NCBI GenBank assembly: GCA_022376465.1
Contig: JACDTU010000011.1
Location: 1,302,001-1,366,000 of the forward strand
Direction: 5' to 3'
DNA from: Cubamyces lactineus
Lineage: Eukaryota > Basidiomycota > Agaricomycetes > Polyporales > Polyporaceae
DNA length: 64,000 nt
The notes under the pieces were generated by a model that saw only the letters and a list, made by a program, of their open reading frames with translations, was not told where the DNA came from and ran no database searches. Numbering within the stretch: position 1 is the stretch's first letter; every line of letters starts with the position of its first letter. A program made the position numbers and the translations under genes. Positions 34,030 through 44,606 of this stretch are shown piece by piece.

Positions 34030-34602
34030 AAACATTCCGTGCATTCCTGGCAATCTTGCGCCATCGTGACAGGATTTGTACCGCATTTGTTATACTGTTC
34101 ACAGTGGGATGTCGACGTCTTTCCGCACGTATGTTTCCACAGAGTCCCACGAGACTTGGTGTGCTTGTGGATGTGCATGTCGCCACCGCACCCGGCGTTA
34201 GTCCGGTTCAAATGTTTCGACTCTTTCTCCGTTTGTCGCAGAAACAAAGACCATAGCAAAGAGTTGTATGTCGGATGACCAAGTTCAAACGCGCAGGGTA
34301 GCTCCTCTTTCCAAGCTGCGGCGCTATATCGCCTCTAGGGATCCGCCACCCGAAGTCCTGTCACCCGTATCAGGCGAAGGAAGATTGCGCCATATCACCA
34401 CTCCAGTAGGCAATTCAACTGCCCTCTCCGCTGACTGTCCACCTCCCTTCAGCTCGACCATTATGGGCCACGCACGCCCAGCCTGCGCATCGAGGCCTCC
34501 TCTACAAAGCTACTTCAATCGCGCTATTCGGCTTTTATACTAGTGTTGCCACTCGCCTCTCAGTCGCGTCGTTGAACAGCTTCTGGCGTGTGGTCGACCG
34601 TC
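34030..34602. other. intergenic region
   Basis: 3' end of the transporter and promoter of the FMO-like gene; a TTTATAC element near 34,534 lies about 68 bases before the next ATG. Contains the weak open frame listed separately. Confidence 0.45.
34268..34543 (+). CDS. possible small protein, weak
   Basis: ATG-started frame of 91 codons (MSDDQVQTRRVAPLSKLRRY). It has a reasonable start and composition, but no intron, domain or repeat supports it, and its end overlaps the probable core promoter of the next gene. Probably fortuitous. Confidence 0.15.
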   Translation: MSDDQVQTRRVAPLSKLRRYIASRDPPPEVLSPVSGEGRLRHITTPVGNSTALSADCPPPFSSTIMGHARPACASRPPLQSYFNRAIRLLY

Positions 34603-36288
34603 ATGTTGTACCCCGCCCGTCTGGTCTATCTCTTGCTGCCTCTCTTGGTCCTGGGACAAGACTATGGCGACGACCGTGATCAGCTAGTTTTCGGACCGTC
34701 ATCTCAGCCTGCCAAGTCTATCGCAATTGTCGGTGCCGGTAGTGGTGGTCTTGCAATCCTCAAGACCCTTCTTGACCTCCCTGCTGATGTCCGACAAGGC
34801 TGGGACATCGTGCTCTACGAACAGCGTCGCGATGTCGGGGGACTATGGCTGCCCGACCCTCCAGGACCTCTTCCGCGGCCTCCGTTGTTGCCAGAATCGC
34901 CCGTGTATCCGCTTCTACACACGAACACCCCGCATCCGACGATGACCTATCCGAACTTCACGTATCCACCCCTCACGCCTCTGTTTCCCTCCCACGAGTA
35001 CGTGCAGCAGTACCACTACGACTATGCGAAGCATCATGGTCTTCTGCCGCATATCGAACTCTACCACAAGGTGGCGGCCGCGAACTGGGATGGCGACGAC
35101 GAGGGAGGCAAGTGGGATATCGAGCTCCACGAGCTGAACCCGGAAGCCCCTCGAGAACAGCCCGTACGCGTCTCGCGACGTTCCTTTGACCACCTCATCG
35201 TCGCGAACGGCCACAACCACTACCCACACATCCCGCAGTGGAACGGCACCGAGGGCTGGCTCGCTAACACTCCTCCGGGTACGCCAAAACGCGAGATCCT
35301 GCACTCGATATATTACCGCCGACCGGAGAAGTACACTGGTCGCTCTGTGGTCATCGTCGGTGCTGGGGCTAGTGGACGCGATGCGGCATTGCAAGTGGGC
35401 AGAACGGCACGGGTGGTGAGTATTATCAACCTCGTGTCAAATGCGAACACGAACTCATCTCTTCCACAGGCTTATCAATCACTGACACCGAACAACGAAC
35501 CTACGCCGGGCGCGAACGTCATCCCGAAGCCTCGCATCTCCCACTTCACGAATACCTCCATCGTCTTCGAGGACGGTAGCTCGCTAGAAGACGTCGACGC
35601 GCTGATTCTCGGAACTGGCTACGAGTTCCGCATCCCGTTCCTCAGCCCACCGCATTCTTCCGTTCTCACTGTTGACCCTCACACGACCTTCAACTCGACG
35701 ACGGCTCCCACGCTGGTCAGCAATCTTCGCTACATCTTCCCCCTCTATCGCCACATCTTCAGCATTGCCCCCGGCATCCCGCCTACCGCGCTGTCATTCA
35801 TCGGTCTTCCCGTGCTCGTTGCGAACTGCCCGTCCGACATCGCTCAAAGCCTACTCGTTGCATACGCCATCGCGAACGCGTCCATCCTACCTTCCAAGCC
35901 AAAATTGCTCAACGACCTCGTCTCGCGCGAGGCCACACTGCGCTCCGAAGGCCTCGATCCGTATTATGTCGGGCATCGCCTTGTCTCGCCTACGGAAACG
36001 GACCACGACTATCAGGATTCGCTCGTCGATTACCTGAAGCAGGTCGGCACGCTTCCGCAGGACGGACGCAAGTTCGTTGAGCAGTGGAGACGCCAGGGAC
36101 GCGCGCAATCAAGGCTCCTTGGAAGGGCCTGGGAGAGGGCCGTCCGGCTCGGGCAGGAGGAGGAATGGTTGGAAGGCATCGAGACAGAAGATGAATGGGC
36201 GGACCTCATGGACCGCCTCGCTGAGTGGCAAAGGGTATATGAGGAGGAACACGGTACGCCACCAGAACAATTTGTGTCGTATGAGTAA
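34603..36288 (+). CDS. secreted FMO-like FAD-dependent monooxygenase
   Basis: Flavin-containing monooxygenase-like oxidoreductase entering the secretory pathway. ATG at 34603; signal peptide [23 protein letters not shown]-binding GxGxxG: SIAIVGAGSGGLAILKTL; second dinucleotide (NADPH) motif: RSVVIVGAGASGRDAALQV, preceded by REILHSIYYRRPEKYTG, which sits where the FMO identifying motif lies but departs from the strict FxGxxxHxxxY/F. ILGTGYEFRIPFL is the C-terminal ATG-like motif. Many N-glycosylation sites fit secretion (NFTY, NGTE, NTSI, NSTT, NSSL). A perfect GTGAGT...CACAG segment of 54 bases (35,415-35,468) is in frame and stop-free: probably an intron, giving 543 rather than 561 residues. 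Substrate unknown. Confidence 0.87.
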   Translation: MLYPARLVYLLLPLLVLGQDYGDDRDQLVFGPSSQPAKSIAIVGAGSGGLAILKTLLDLPADVRQGWDIVLYEQRRDVGGLWLPDPPGPLPRPPLLPESPVYPLLHTNTPHPTMTYPNFTYPPLTPLFPSHEYVQQYHYDYAKHHGLLPHIELYHKVAAANWDGDDEGGKWDIELHELNPEAPREQPVRVSRRSFDHLIVANGHNHYPHIPQWNGTEGWLANTPPGTPKREILHSIYYRRPEKYTGRSVVIVGAGASGRDAALQVGRTARVVSIINLVSNANTNSSLPQAYQSLTPNNEPTPGANVIPKPRISHFTNTSIVFEDGSSLEDVDALILGTGYEFRIPFLSPPHSSVLTVDPHTTFNSTTAPTLVSNLRYIFPLYRHIFSIAPGIPPTALSFIGLPVLVANCPSDIAQSLLVAYAIANASILPSKPKLLNDLVSREATLRSEGLDPYYVGHRLVSPTETDHDYQDSLVDYLKQVGTLPQDGRKFVEQWRRQGRAQSRLLGRAWERAVRLGQEEEWLEGIETEDEWADLMDRLAEWQRVYEEEHGTPPEQFVSYE

Positions 36289-36650
36289 CATTTGCACAAT
36301 GTAAGTGGTATCTACTACGGTGCATCAACGTATACGTAGACAGGATCCGAGTCGGCGCCTTTGGGCAATGTATAGTTGTGAGAGCTCGATTTGAAAGTAC
36401 ACACTGACGCCACGAAGAGTGGCATTGGTCACAGCGTCCTAAGTGCAATATATACGATCCCACGAATGGTACGAAACTTGTCCACTACTGGACGATGGTG
36501 AAAGTGAACTCTGTTTTGCGATTATATTCCTTGATGGCTTCCTTCATTCGAGTGATCCAATAGCGATCTTCTTCATAATTCGAATCAAGCTCAAACCATC
36601 CTCTGAGATAGCACTCCTTCACAGGACCAGGTGTCTGAGAAGGCCGGACG
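36289..36650. other. intergenic region between convergent genes
   Basis: 3' ends of the FMO-like gene and of the HET-like hypothetical gene. No coding potential seen. Confidence 0.5.
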
Positions 36651-38951
36651 TTAGCCAGCTTTGCCTTGGAAGAGTACTAGCACTGATGGAGGTGGCATAC
36701 CGGACCATGTGCCCCTTGGAGTAGCATGTATCTGTGTTTGACACGCCTCGCGCCATGATTCTGAGACTCACGAGGCCCAACCATGTTGCTGCTACTTGAT
36801 TGCGACGACTGCTCAAGAAGATCTGGCGGGCCATAAACGCAAGCCGGAGGATCATTTTGGCACATTCTACCGAAATAAACTGCCCAGCTTGCAAACTGCA
36901 CGTCATTGACAGCATAGGACTCCCAAGGACTCTGCCCCTCTTGGGGCATAGTCCAAGTTGTACTTGCTCCCATACCCCAGGTAGCGGACGCCGTGGCCAG
37001 TTTGAGCCCTCGCCGGTGGCCAGTGATATCCTGATTCTGGAACGGACGGACGGGGCAGGCTAATTCCCCTTGGATGAGGAGCTGTAGAGGGCTGACTGCG
37101 TCGATGAGGGTAAGCCGAAGTTCGTCAGCCTGTTCGAAGTACCACATTTCAGGTCCCGAAAATCGGTGGTTGTTATCAAGCACCTTCAGGAGCTCCAGGT
37201 CTTTGAGGGGTAACGTCGGTTTGTCCATGCGTAGTGGATCGAAACTGCCCTTCGCCTGGACCAGCGGGAGGCCTCTCACCTCGTCCACTTTGACTGCAAA
37301 GTTCGGAAATAGGGTGAAGTCGGGGCACAGAGGGACGCGGATGTTTAATCCTAACCAGAACACTGCTTTCGTCTTGTTATACAAGGCTCTTGCAAGCTCG
37401 GAGAGCGCTTTGGTAGCATCGTTCGCGACACCAGAGATAGTGAGGGTCTGGATATTGTACGCACATCGGACAACGTTAATGAAATCAGTGTAGTCGGAGT
37501 AGACGGCCTGGGAGATTGTCATCCACATTTCCTCTGGTGGCCACGAGGGTGGTTGATCTGGCGCAAAGCCAGCACGCTTGAGGCGCATAGCGTGCCCGTC
37601 GGACAGCAACAATGTCTTCAGTCGTTTTGCGTCTTCAGCACCCTCAGCTTCAGATCCATCATAGTTTTCCTTCAATGCAGTTCCCAGCAATTGGCGCGCA
37701 TCTGATATACTTCCGTGTGAGTGATAAGCGTTGGTCGGCACGTTCCCTTCTTTTGGCAACAAAATGGACAAAGGTGCTGATACACATGCTGACCAACGGA
37801 AGTCAACCTTGCATGACGATGATGCAGACGGCATTCCAGGTTGCGGTTTTGCGAGATTCTTGCGGCGCCTGAATTCGGGTCGGCACACCACATATACATC
37901 CGCGAAGTTGGCATATAATGTCAGCCTCAGTGCGAGGATACGTGAGACATGGGAATACGAGATTGCCCTGGCCACCCTGTGTACACCGGGGACAAGTCGA
38001 AAATCATCATGGTTTGTGAAGTGGAATTGGCTGGCCCGCTGCAAGATGAATCGCGTGAAGGCTTGCTGATGCAGTGGGTGTTTGGGATCTGCGGTGGAAT
38101 TTTTGATTGGTCAGAGAGCCTGTAGCATGATGGTACAACATGAACTTGCTAGTACGGCAGACTTTATCTATCCACACATATCGGTGGGCTGTTTTCAGCG
38201 GTGTCGACCGCCACGCTACATATAATGCATGCAACAAACCAATTGGGACTACCTCCCCGTGGGAGGACCCGCCTGAGCATGAGTCCTTCAGGATATCGAA
38301 GCTTGATATGACAGCACAATATGTGAATTCATCCGAGTCGCTTTTGACAACGGACCCGGGGTCGGTAGTGAGAAGCCTGCCGATTCGCAGCTTTTGGAAC
38401 ATGTCCTCGAGGTCGTCAATTGTCATACGCGTAGATGTGGCGGTCTCTGTCGACGTGGCATTGGCCATGGAATCGTTGCGTTTCCTCTGGAATTGAAGTA
38501 CTCTGAGTTCTACTGCGCCGTTTCCTAGAGGGTGCCTGTCGGCATCAGTGTGGGGATCTATCCCTAAAAAGTCTTTGTCATGGCCATATTTGCTCTGCTC
38601 GAGGTCAATCAAGCAGAAAGCATTTTGTGAGGGGCTGTGGGTATATGGTGTCGACTCGGATGTGTTGGGATACTTGCGATCATTAAAATGAGCTAGTTCA
38701 CCGTCCTTGTTCACTGGGAGAAGGTATGAACGGCGGACAACTGTGATGTGCCACTGTGTGCACATGAAGTTCGACGGGGCTGCGCTTCTGGTACCGGACT
38801 GTTCGGCGTGTATGTCAGATTTTTTGGAATAGGAACAATATATATACTCAGGATGCAGGACACATAACGCTCGTACACCGGTACCCAGTACGACTGAATG
38901 GCGGCTGTCGCTATAAGCGGAACTCGAAGGTGCGAGTGGGTGCACCATCAT
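36651..38951 (-). CDS. large hypothetical protein with weak HET-like N-terminal region
   Basis: Not firmly recognised. The first ATG in the open region is at 38951 (MMVHPLAPSSSAYSDSRH); upstream codons are open but lack ATG. The N-terminal 300 residues include FCLIDLEQSKYGHDKD, TIDDLEDMFQKLRIGRLL and EFTYCAVISSFDIL, PIGLLHALYVAWRST, HRYVWIDKVC: order and wording recall HET domains (ALSYxW ... YxWIDxLC), but the canonical SYVWG and CIxQ parts are missing. A clean intron (about 38,089-38,152) joins DKVC to HPKHPLHQQAFTRFILQRA. The rest (FHFTNHDDFRLVPGVHRVAR, LRLTLYANFADVYVV, KAVFWLGLNIRVPLC, PEMWYFEQADELRLTLIDA) contains no known motif. With a last intron, the stop is TAA at 36651; unspliced, the frame ends at 36677. 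The number of internal introns is uncertain. Confidence 0.55.
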
Positions 38952-39856
38952 GTCCGGTTCTCCATTCCCATTTCCATCAGCATGATCATGTGCCACCACT
39001 GGTCACATCAATGCCGAGCCAGAGCATAGAGCCTAGCGTGGATATCGCGAGGTCCTCGTCACGACGATCCTCCGACACAATTGCAAAGAAAAGCTAGTGG
39101 GTAGGCTCAAGTGGAGGTGCACGCCGAATCTGTGACGGTTCAGGTCCTGTATATACTGAACCCTATCATCATTTTTCATCGGGCTTACAGCATCGGCCAT
39201 ATACGGCAACGGACCTTCAATTCACAATGGCTCGTTCACTGATGCCCTGGTACAGCCCTGATACTTCTGCATTACTCACGAAACATCCCCGCGACTCTCA
39301 AGCCACCTAGCTTCTCCGAGGGTCGTCGAGCCTCCTCGTATCAATTTCTGCTTGGATATAAGTACATAGGATGTATCAGATATCCGTACTGAGCGCTGAG
39401 GCCCGATCGGTTCCATTACAGAGCTTCAGTCGGGTTGTCCGAAAAATTCGGAAATGTACATCCCCGGCAGCTCCAGCCAATGAGAGTGGCGTGTTCCCTC
39501 CTCGTTATCCGAATCGCAGGTGGACGCTTCCCGGCGGAGAGCATTAGACTAGAACTTGGCTATCGTCTTCATCTTCTTCCAAGTCCCCAGAATACTACCT
39601 CTGTCTCATCATACGACATGCGTGCGACGAAGCCTGCACACCACGAGCACGTACCATTTATGACCACTACTGCATGACGTCAAAGAACAAGCGGCGGTGG
39701 CGGCTACTACAATGCAAGTGATCCAGCATCGCCAGCAGCTCGTGCAGCAATTCCGAATACCCTCCACTTCCCCAGCGCGATTGCAAGCGGCCAAAGGCTC
39801 AACGGAACCCAGCCACACTCACCCCTTTCGTCCACGCCTATCTTCTTCCCACCACG
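38952..39856. other. intergenic region
   Basis: Promoter side of both flanking genes. No gene; 69-80-codon frames on both strands near 39,435-39,906 overlap one another and are judged fortuitous. Confidence 0.5.
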
Positions 39857-40591
39857 ATGTCGCTTTTGGAACCGCCCGTTGTAGTGACGAGACCACCCCC
39901 GTCTGAATCCCCAGACCTACCTCCATCGCCGCCCCCTTCCCGTCATGGGATGTCCCCAGAAACCTCAGTGGAGCGCTCCGAGCAGCCTAGAGATCGATCA
40001 AGAGCCAGTAGGATCGACGACAGATGCAGAGCAAAGTCGCAATCGCCGAATGAAACGAGGGAGACATCGTCCACGGAGGAACGCGACGAAGAGGGTCGGC
40101 TGCGGAGGCGAAAGAGGGATCGGGCGAAGGAGCCGCGCTGGAAGGAGGTGCTGAAAGCATGGAAGTTATGGCTTACGCTGGAGAACTCGGGGAGCGTCGC
40201 TCGCGACCACCTTGCCTCCGAGCGCACGTTCCTCGCGTATGCTCGCACGAGTTTGACGATAGCGTCTACGGGAGTCGGTGAGTCAATGAACACTTCTCCC
40301 GTCGCAAGACCTAGCGCTCACCACGATATATCTCGTTCAGCGTTGGTTCAGCTTTTCACGCTGTCCGCAGCGACTAACAAGCATATGGAGCGGTTCGCTC
40401 GCCCGCTCGGTGCACTCATGATCATCATAGGGCTATTCACGCTTGCAGTAGGGGTCGCCCGCTACTTCATGGTCCAGGATGCGCTTATCCGCGGAGTGTA
40501 TCCAGTTGCACGGATCTCGACGACCGCATTGTCATTCATCATGCTCTCCCTGGTCATTGTCGTCTTCGTCATCATCCTCATCGCGAGGTGA
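39857..40591 (+). CDS. DUF202 (YidH-type) membrane protein, copy 1
   Basis: Small integral membrane protein of the DUF202/YidH family, often vacuolar in fungi; function not established. ATG at 39857 (MSLLEPPVVVTRPPPSES). A hydrophilic N-terminus with SPPPSRHGMSPE precedes the conserved block LTLENSGSVARDHLASERTF, then LAYARTSLTIAS, which is the DUF202 signature. After it come the helices RPLGALMIIIGLFTLAVGVA, RYFMVQDALIRGVYPVARI and FIMLSLVIVVFVIILIAR. A 63-bp GTGAGT...TTCAG segment (about 40,280-40,342) is stop-free and in frame; removing it gives STGVALVQLF, matching copy 2, so it is an intron. About 223 residues after splicing. Confidence 0.87.
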   Translation: MSLLEPPVVVTRPPPSESPDLPPSPPPSRHGMSPETSVERSEQPRDRSRASRIDDRCRAKSQSPNETRETSSTEERDEEGRLRRRKRDRAKEPRWKEVLKAWKLWLTLENSGSVARDHLASERTFLAYARTSLTIASTGVGESMNTSPVARPSAHHDISRSALVQLFTLSAATNKHMERFARPLGALMIIIGLFTLAVGVARYFMVQDALIRGVYPVARISTTALSFIMLSLVIVVFVIILIAR

Positions 40592-41273
40592 TATTCCGCG
40601 AACGGGGTGTGCGACGGGTGCTGGTACTGTCTTTGTTCCCTGCTGCGCGTTCAGAGTAGGTTCAGTGGCATTAGAGGGGGTCGAGGAGAGTCGACGCGTT
40701 TCGTACGTCTGACAATGGTACATATACCCATACGCCACACTTGATGAGTACACGCCATCAATCACGCCTTCAGCCTGGAGATTGTGCAATTCCTTCTTCG
40801 CTTATCCAACCTTACTATACTGTACACTAACTAGTTGAACGTCATTGGGTCGTTTAGAGTTCCTGTCAAATCTTTCGCGCAATACATCGCTTTCCATAGG
40901 CCAAGCAGTTCTATGCCGCGTAGCTGACAGGTATGAGCTCGCTTATCCGACCGTTGCTCATAAACAAATACGGGGCTATTCGCCGTAAACGCCCTCATTC
41001 ACAGCTTCATCAAGTTTCATCAAGTTACATATGTGTGGGACATCCCCACCCTCGTCCCAAGGCAGGTGCTGCATCGTCGCGTTTATATGCACATTGAGAC
41101 GGCGATTCGTGCCCAGGCTAACAGGCTCATGGCTTCGCAGAACGTGCTTGGGGGCAATGCAAATGCGATGTACTCAAGTCGTACAGGACGTTCATGAAAA
41201 CTAGCGACTGATTCAGTGAGTCCAATAAATTCTGGTCCAACACGAACTGTATGACACACCATATTTCCAGGGA
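40592..41273. other. intergenic region between convergent DUF202 genes
   Basis: AT-richer DNA containing the two 3' ends. No gene seen. Confidence 0.5.
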
Positions 41274-42032
41274 TCACGTCCTCGTGAGGATCACGATGAA
41301 CACCGCGACGACCAGGACGACGACCGCAAACGCGAGCATGCTTGCGCTGAGCCGAGCGACCGGGTACACCCCGCGTACGAGCGCGTCTTGGACGATGAAG
41401 TACCGGATGGCGCCCACTAGGAGGGTGTACAATCCGACGCCAATCATCGTCGCACCGAGGGGACGTGCGAATCGCTCCAGGTCATCCCGGTTTCCGGTCT
41501 GAGCAGAGAGGGAGAACAACTGCACGAGTCCTACGTTATTTCAGAGGAGAATCGAGGTAAGAACACACCCGCTTCTCCTAGAGACTACCGCTGCCGGTGT
41601 TGACGCACCTACTCCGGCGGATGACAGTGTCAGACTGGTCCGCACATATGCCAGGAACGTCCGCTCGGATGCGAGATGGTCGCGCGCGACGCTGCCCGAG
41701 TTTTCCAGCGCAAGCAGCAACTTCCCACGGCGCAGGAGCTCCTTCCATCTCGATGACGCCGCAGACTGCGCCTTACAAGTGTTCGTCGGCGGTTCGTCAC
41801 TATCGTCCGTGAACACTGGTGCAAACGGTTCTCCGTCTGTGTACGACGGCCGCTGGCTTTGAGGGCACCCATCATGCTCGCGACCGTCTTGCGGATCTTT
41901 GAAAGGATCCTCCAGCCCAAGGCTTGAACATATCCCTTGCCGAGAGGGTGGCGGGGATGGAGGAGGTTCAGGCGTGTCCTTCGCGGATTCCTTGGACAAG
42001 ACGGTGGTGGGTTGCAGATGCGACGTCGTCAT
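41274..42032 (-). CDS. DUF202 (YidH-type) membrane protein, copy 2
   Basis: Paralogue of the preceding gene on the opposite strand. ATG at 42032 (MTTSHLQPTTVLSKESAK). The N-terminus has PEPPPSPPPSRQGI, like copy 1, then LLALENSGSVARDHLASERT and FLAYVRTSLTLSSAGV. An intron ending near 41,531 joins this to GLVQLFSLSAQTGNRDDLER, then helices FARPLGATMIGVGLYTLLVG, RYFIVQDALVRGVYPVARLS and LAFAVVVLVVAVFIVILTRT with the stop at 41274. About 224 residues. Intron position and phase are the same as in copy 1, pointing to an inverted duplication. Function unknown. Confidence 0.87.
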
Positions 42033-42764
42033 GAAATGAGCAAGGCTATGGCGATGGGCTCGGAGGCATCGACATGTCGAAGGTTCAACACGACTCTGTA
42101 CTGAAGGAGGACATCGGTATGTTGGAGCCGCCGCGTATTCGCAGATTGATCCACGCCTCAGGTACCCTGAATCACGCCATTGGGAGCTCCTTGCGCGCAA
42201 TGTCGATTGGCGAACAAGCGGAGAATGTGGAAGAAGCGGGTCATCCGCTTTATATGTCCTGTAGAAGGGCAAGCCGTAAGCTGCGACGTACAAATAACAA
42301 ACCAATGACGTTGGGTACCACGATGATCTGCGCAGGTCGGACATCTTATGTTCGCTACTTTGGCCGAACTTACAGGGCACCAGGCCGCTCACAGCATCTA
42401 TCTATTTTGGTGGTCCAGTGGTAGGTCATACGAAGCCGTCTGGCTCGTAAGTTGTCTTCTCTTCTGTACCAAGATAGTTGCGTTCTACGAGCATGGTCAG
42501 ATGAGTCGCCGAGTCCGTACCGTGCACGGCGGTTTTGCACAAGCTGTGGTGGACCCTAGCGCCTACTGCAATAGCAGGCGCCTAACGCGTCAACGTTCAA
42601 TGAAAACTCGATCACGTGATCATACGCGTTGTGGCACGAAGCGCGCGGTTCAAAACCGAACCTCGTGCTCACCGCGCCCCTCGTCTCCGACGTCGACCTC
42701 CTCGCTGTCCCCAACATCTCCGCCCATACCCACAAGTCGACCTCGAGCAACAGCGACACCTAGT
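42033..42764. promoter_or_regulatory. divergent promoter region of DUF202 copy 2 and Aurora kinase
   Basis: No separate gene. At 42610-42621 lies a 12-bp palindrome GATCACGTGATC with a central CACGTG, about 145 bases before the kinase ATG at 42765. The kinase frame is open upstream to 42348 including an ATG at 42600, but that would place the palindrome within the coding region. Confidence 0.45.
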
Positions 42765-44190
42765 ATGGCTTCAGTCGGCCAGATCACTCGCCAAATCTCG
42801 GCACTCGAGATCTCCTCCAAGTCCAACACCTCCCGGCCAGCCACCACGCAGCATCAGAAGAAACCAAGCCAGACGAACGTATCGAAACTCCTTTCCAAAT
42901 ACGCCGCGCCAAATCCCTTCCCCTCATCTACGAGTCTGCAGAAGACAGCGTCAGCACAGTCATTGGCGAAGCAGACCGATTCATCAAGACCGCCTTCCCC
43001 TACCAGGCAACCAACCCAGTCAAAGCAACCTACGATTGATATTGGACGATATGATGGAGGATTTGAGATTGAGAACGAGACAAGAGGAGAGAGGGTAACA
43101 GGTCAAGCAGCGGAGGACCTCGCACTCGACTCTAGTGTCGCAATGTAAGTGTTTCGGTGCCTACCGGTCTCTCATCATGATGTCTGTGCACTCTGCTGCT
43201 TGACCGGCGTCCTATTGCTATGTGGTTCCTAGGCTGACTCTCTGATCCTCAGAGAGCGACCAACTCGGGAATGGCATCTGACGGACTTCGATATTGGCCG
43301 TCCGTTGGGCAAGGGCAAGTTTGGCCGAGTATACATGGTTCGGACCAAATGCGAACCCCACTACATCCTCGCCCTCAAGTGTCTCTACAAGTCGGAGATC
43401 GTTCAGTCTCGAGTCGAGAAGCAGATCCGTCGCGAAATCGAAATTCAGCAGAACCTCCGACACCCCCACGTCCTCCGCCTATACGGCTACTTCCATGACG
43501 AGAAGCGGATATTCCTCATGCTCGAGTTCGCGGGCAAGGGCGAGCTGTACAAGCAGCTCACCAAGTACGGCTGCTTCACGGAGAAACGAAGTGCGCGCTA
43601 CATCGACCAGATGGCGGACGCGCTCATGTACCTCCACTCCAAGCACGTCATTCACCGTGACATTAAGCCCGAGAACCTGCTTCTGGGAATCAACGGCGAG
43701 CTCAAGATTGGCGACTTTGGCTGGAGTGTCCACGCACCAGGGAACCGCCGGAAGACCCTGTGTGGCACCCTGGACTACCTCCCTCCGGAGATGGTTGAAG
43801 GGCGTGAACACTCGGAAAAGGTCGACTACTGGGCGTTGGGCGTCCTCACATACGAGTTTATATGTGGTGCCCCGCCGTTTGAAGACCTCAGCGGTTACAA
43901 CGGTACGTCCAACTTGATCTTGATATGGCGGCATGCTAACTTTCTACTAGCAACGTACAAGCGCATCGCGCGGGTCGACCTGAAAATTCCTTCGAAGGTT
44001 TCGCCGGAAGCTCGCGACCTTATCACGAGAGTGAGTAAACCACTCATTGTGATGTACCATCCTGTACTAATCATCCTGGCAGCTCCTCCAATACGACCCC
44101 GAGAGGCGACTGCCGCTTGGTGAGGTGCGGAAGCATCCTTGGATCGTCAAGTATCGGTCCAAGGGTCACTCTACCGCAGGCCCTGCGTAG
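42765..44190 (+). CDS. Aurora-family serine/threonine kinase
   Basis: Mitotic kinase of the chromosomal passenger complex (Ipl1/Ark1 type). ATG at 42765 ([20 protein letters not shown]) is preferred; an in-frame ATG at 42600 is the alternative. A Ser/Pro-rich N-terminus of about 125 residues is joined over an intron to [20 protein letters not shown] (glycine loop), [12 protein letters not shown] (catalytic Lys), [14 protein letters not shown] (catalytic loop), [13 protein letters not shown] (DFG) and the Aurora-specific activation loop [16 protein letters not shown] with the phosphorylatable Thr. [19 protein letters not shown] and [17 protein letters not shown] complete the domain. Small introns lie at about 43,903-43,951 and 44,032-44,081. 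About 395 residues, TAG at 44188. Usually a single-copy essential gene; all catalytic residues are present. Confidence 0.93.
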
Positions 44191-44606
44191 CAATGTTCAT
44201 CATTTCCATCTTTATCTATCCCATGCTGCTATTCGATTAAGGACCATGCGCTCTCCTCGCCTCTCACCCATCGGTCGTACTGCGATCATGCCTGTATCTA
44301 CCTGTATACTGTCATTGTATGCACATAGCGACACCTTTGCTCAGAAGCCAACCTAGGAGTCGCAGTCCCAAAGATACCGATCGTGCGAGTGTCAAGCAAA
44401 AAGTCTTGTGGCAATGCACGCATGGTTGTTCCGCGTAGCCAGCCATCGGCCAAGTGTTTCCTCCTAATGCGCCGTTGCTGAGAGTGGAATTATGCCAGTT
44501 GTAGACAGAACAACAGTGAAGATACTTTTAGTCTATCGAGCTGGCTAGCATTACGACGATAACTACAGAACAACGTCCGACCCGAGAGTGCATTATAACG
44601 CCACGC
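44191..44606. other. intergenic region between convergent genes
   Basis: 3' regions of the Aurora kinase and MPP beta genes; nothing else seen. Confidence 0.5.

Noticed and set aside
42348..42764. N-terminal extension of the Aurora kinase
   Set aside because: The frame is open, but it crosses the CACGTG palindrome and lacks the composition of the following residues; ATG at 42765 gives a typical kinase length.
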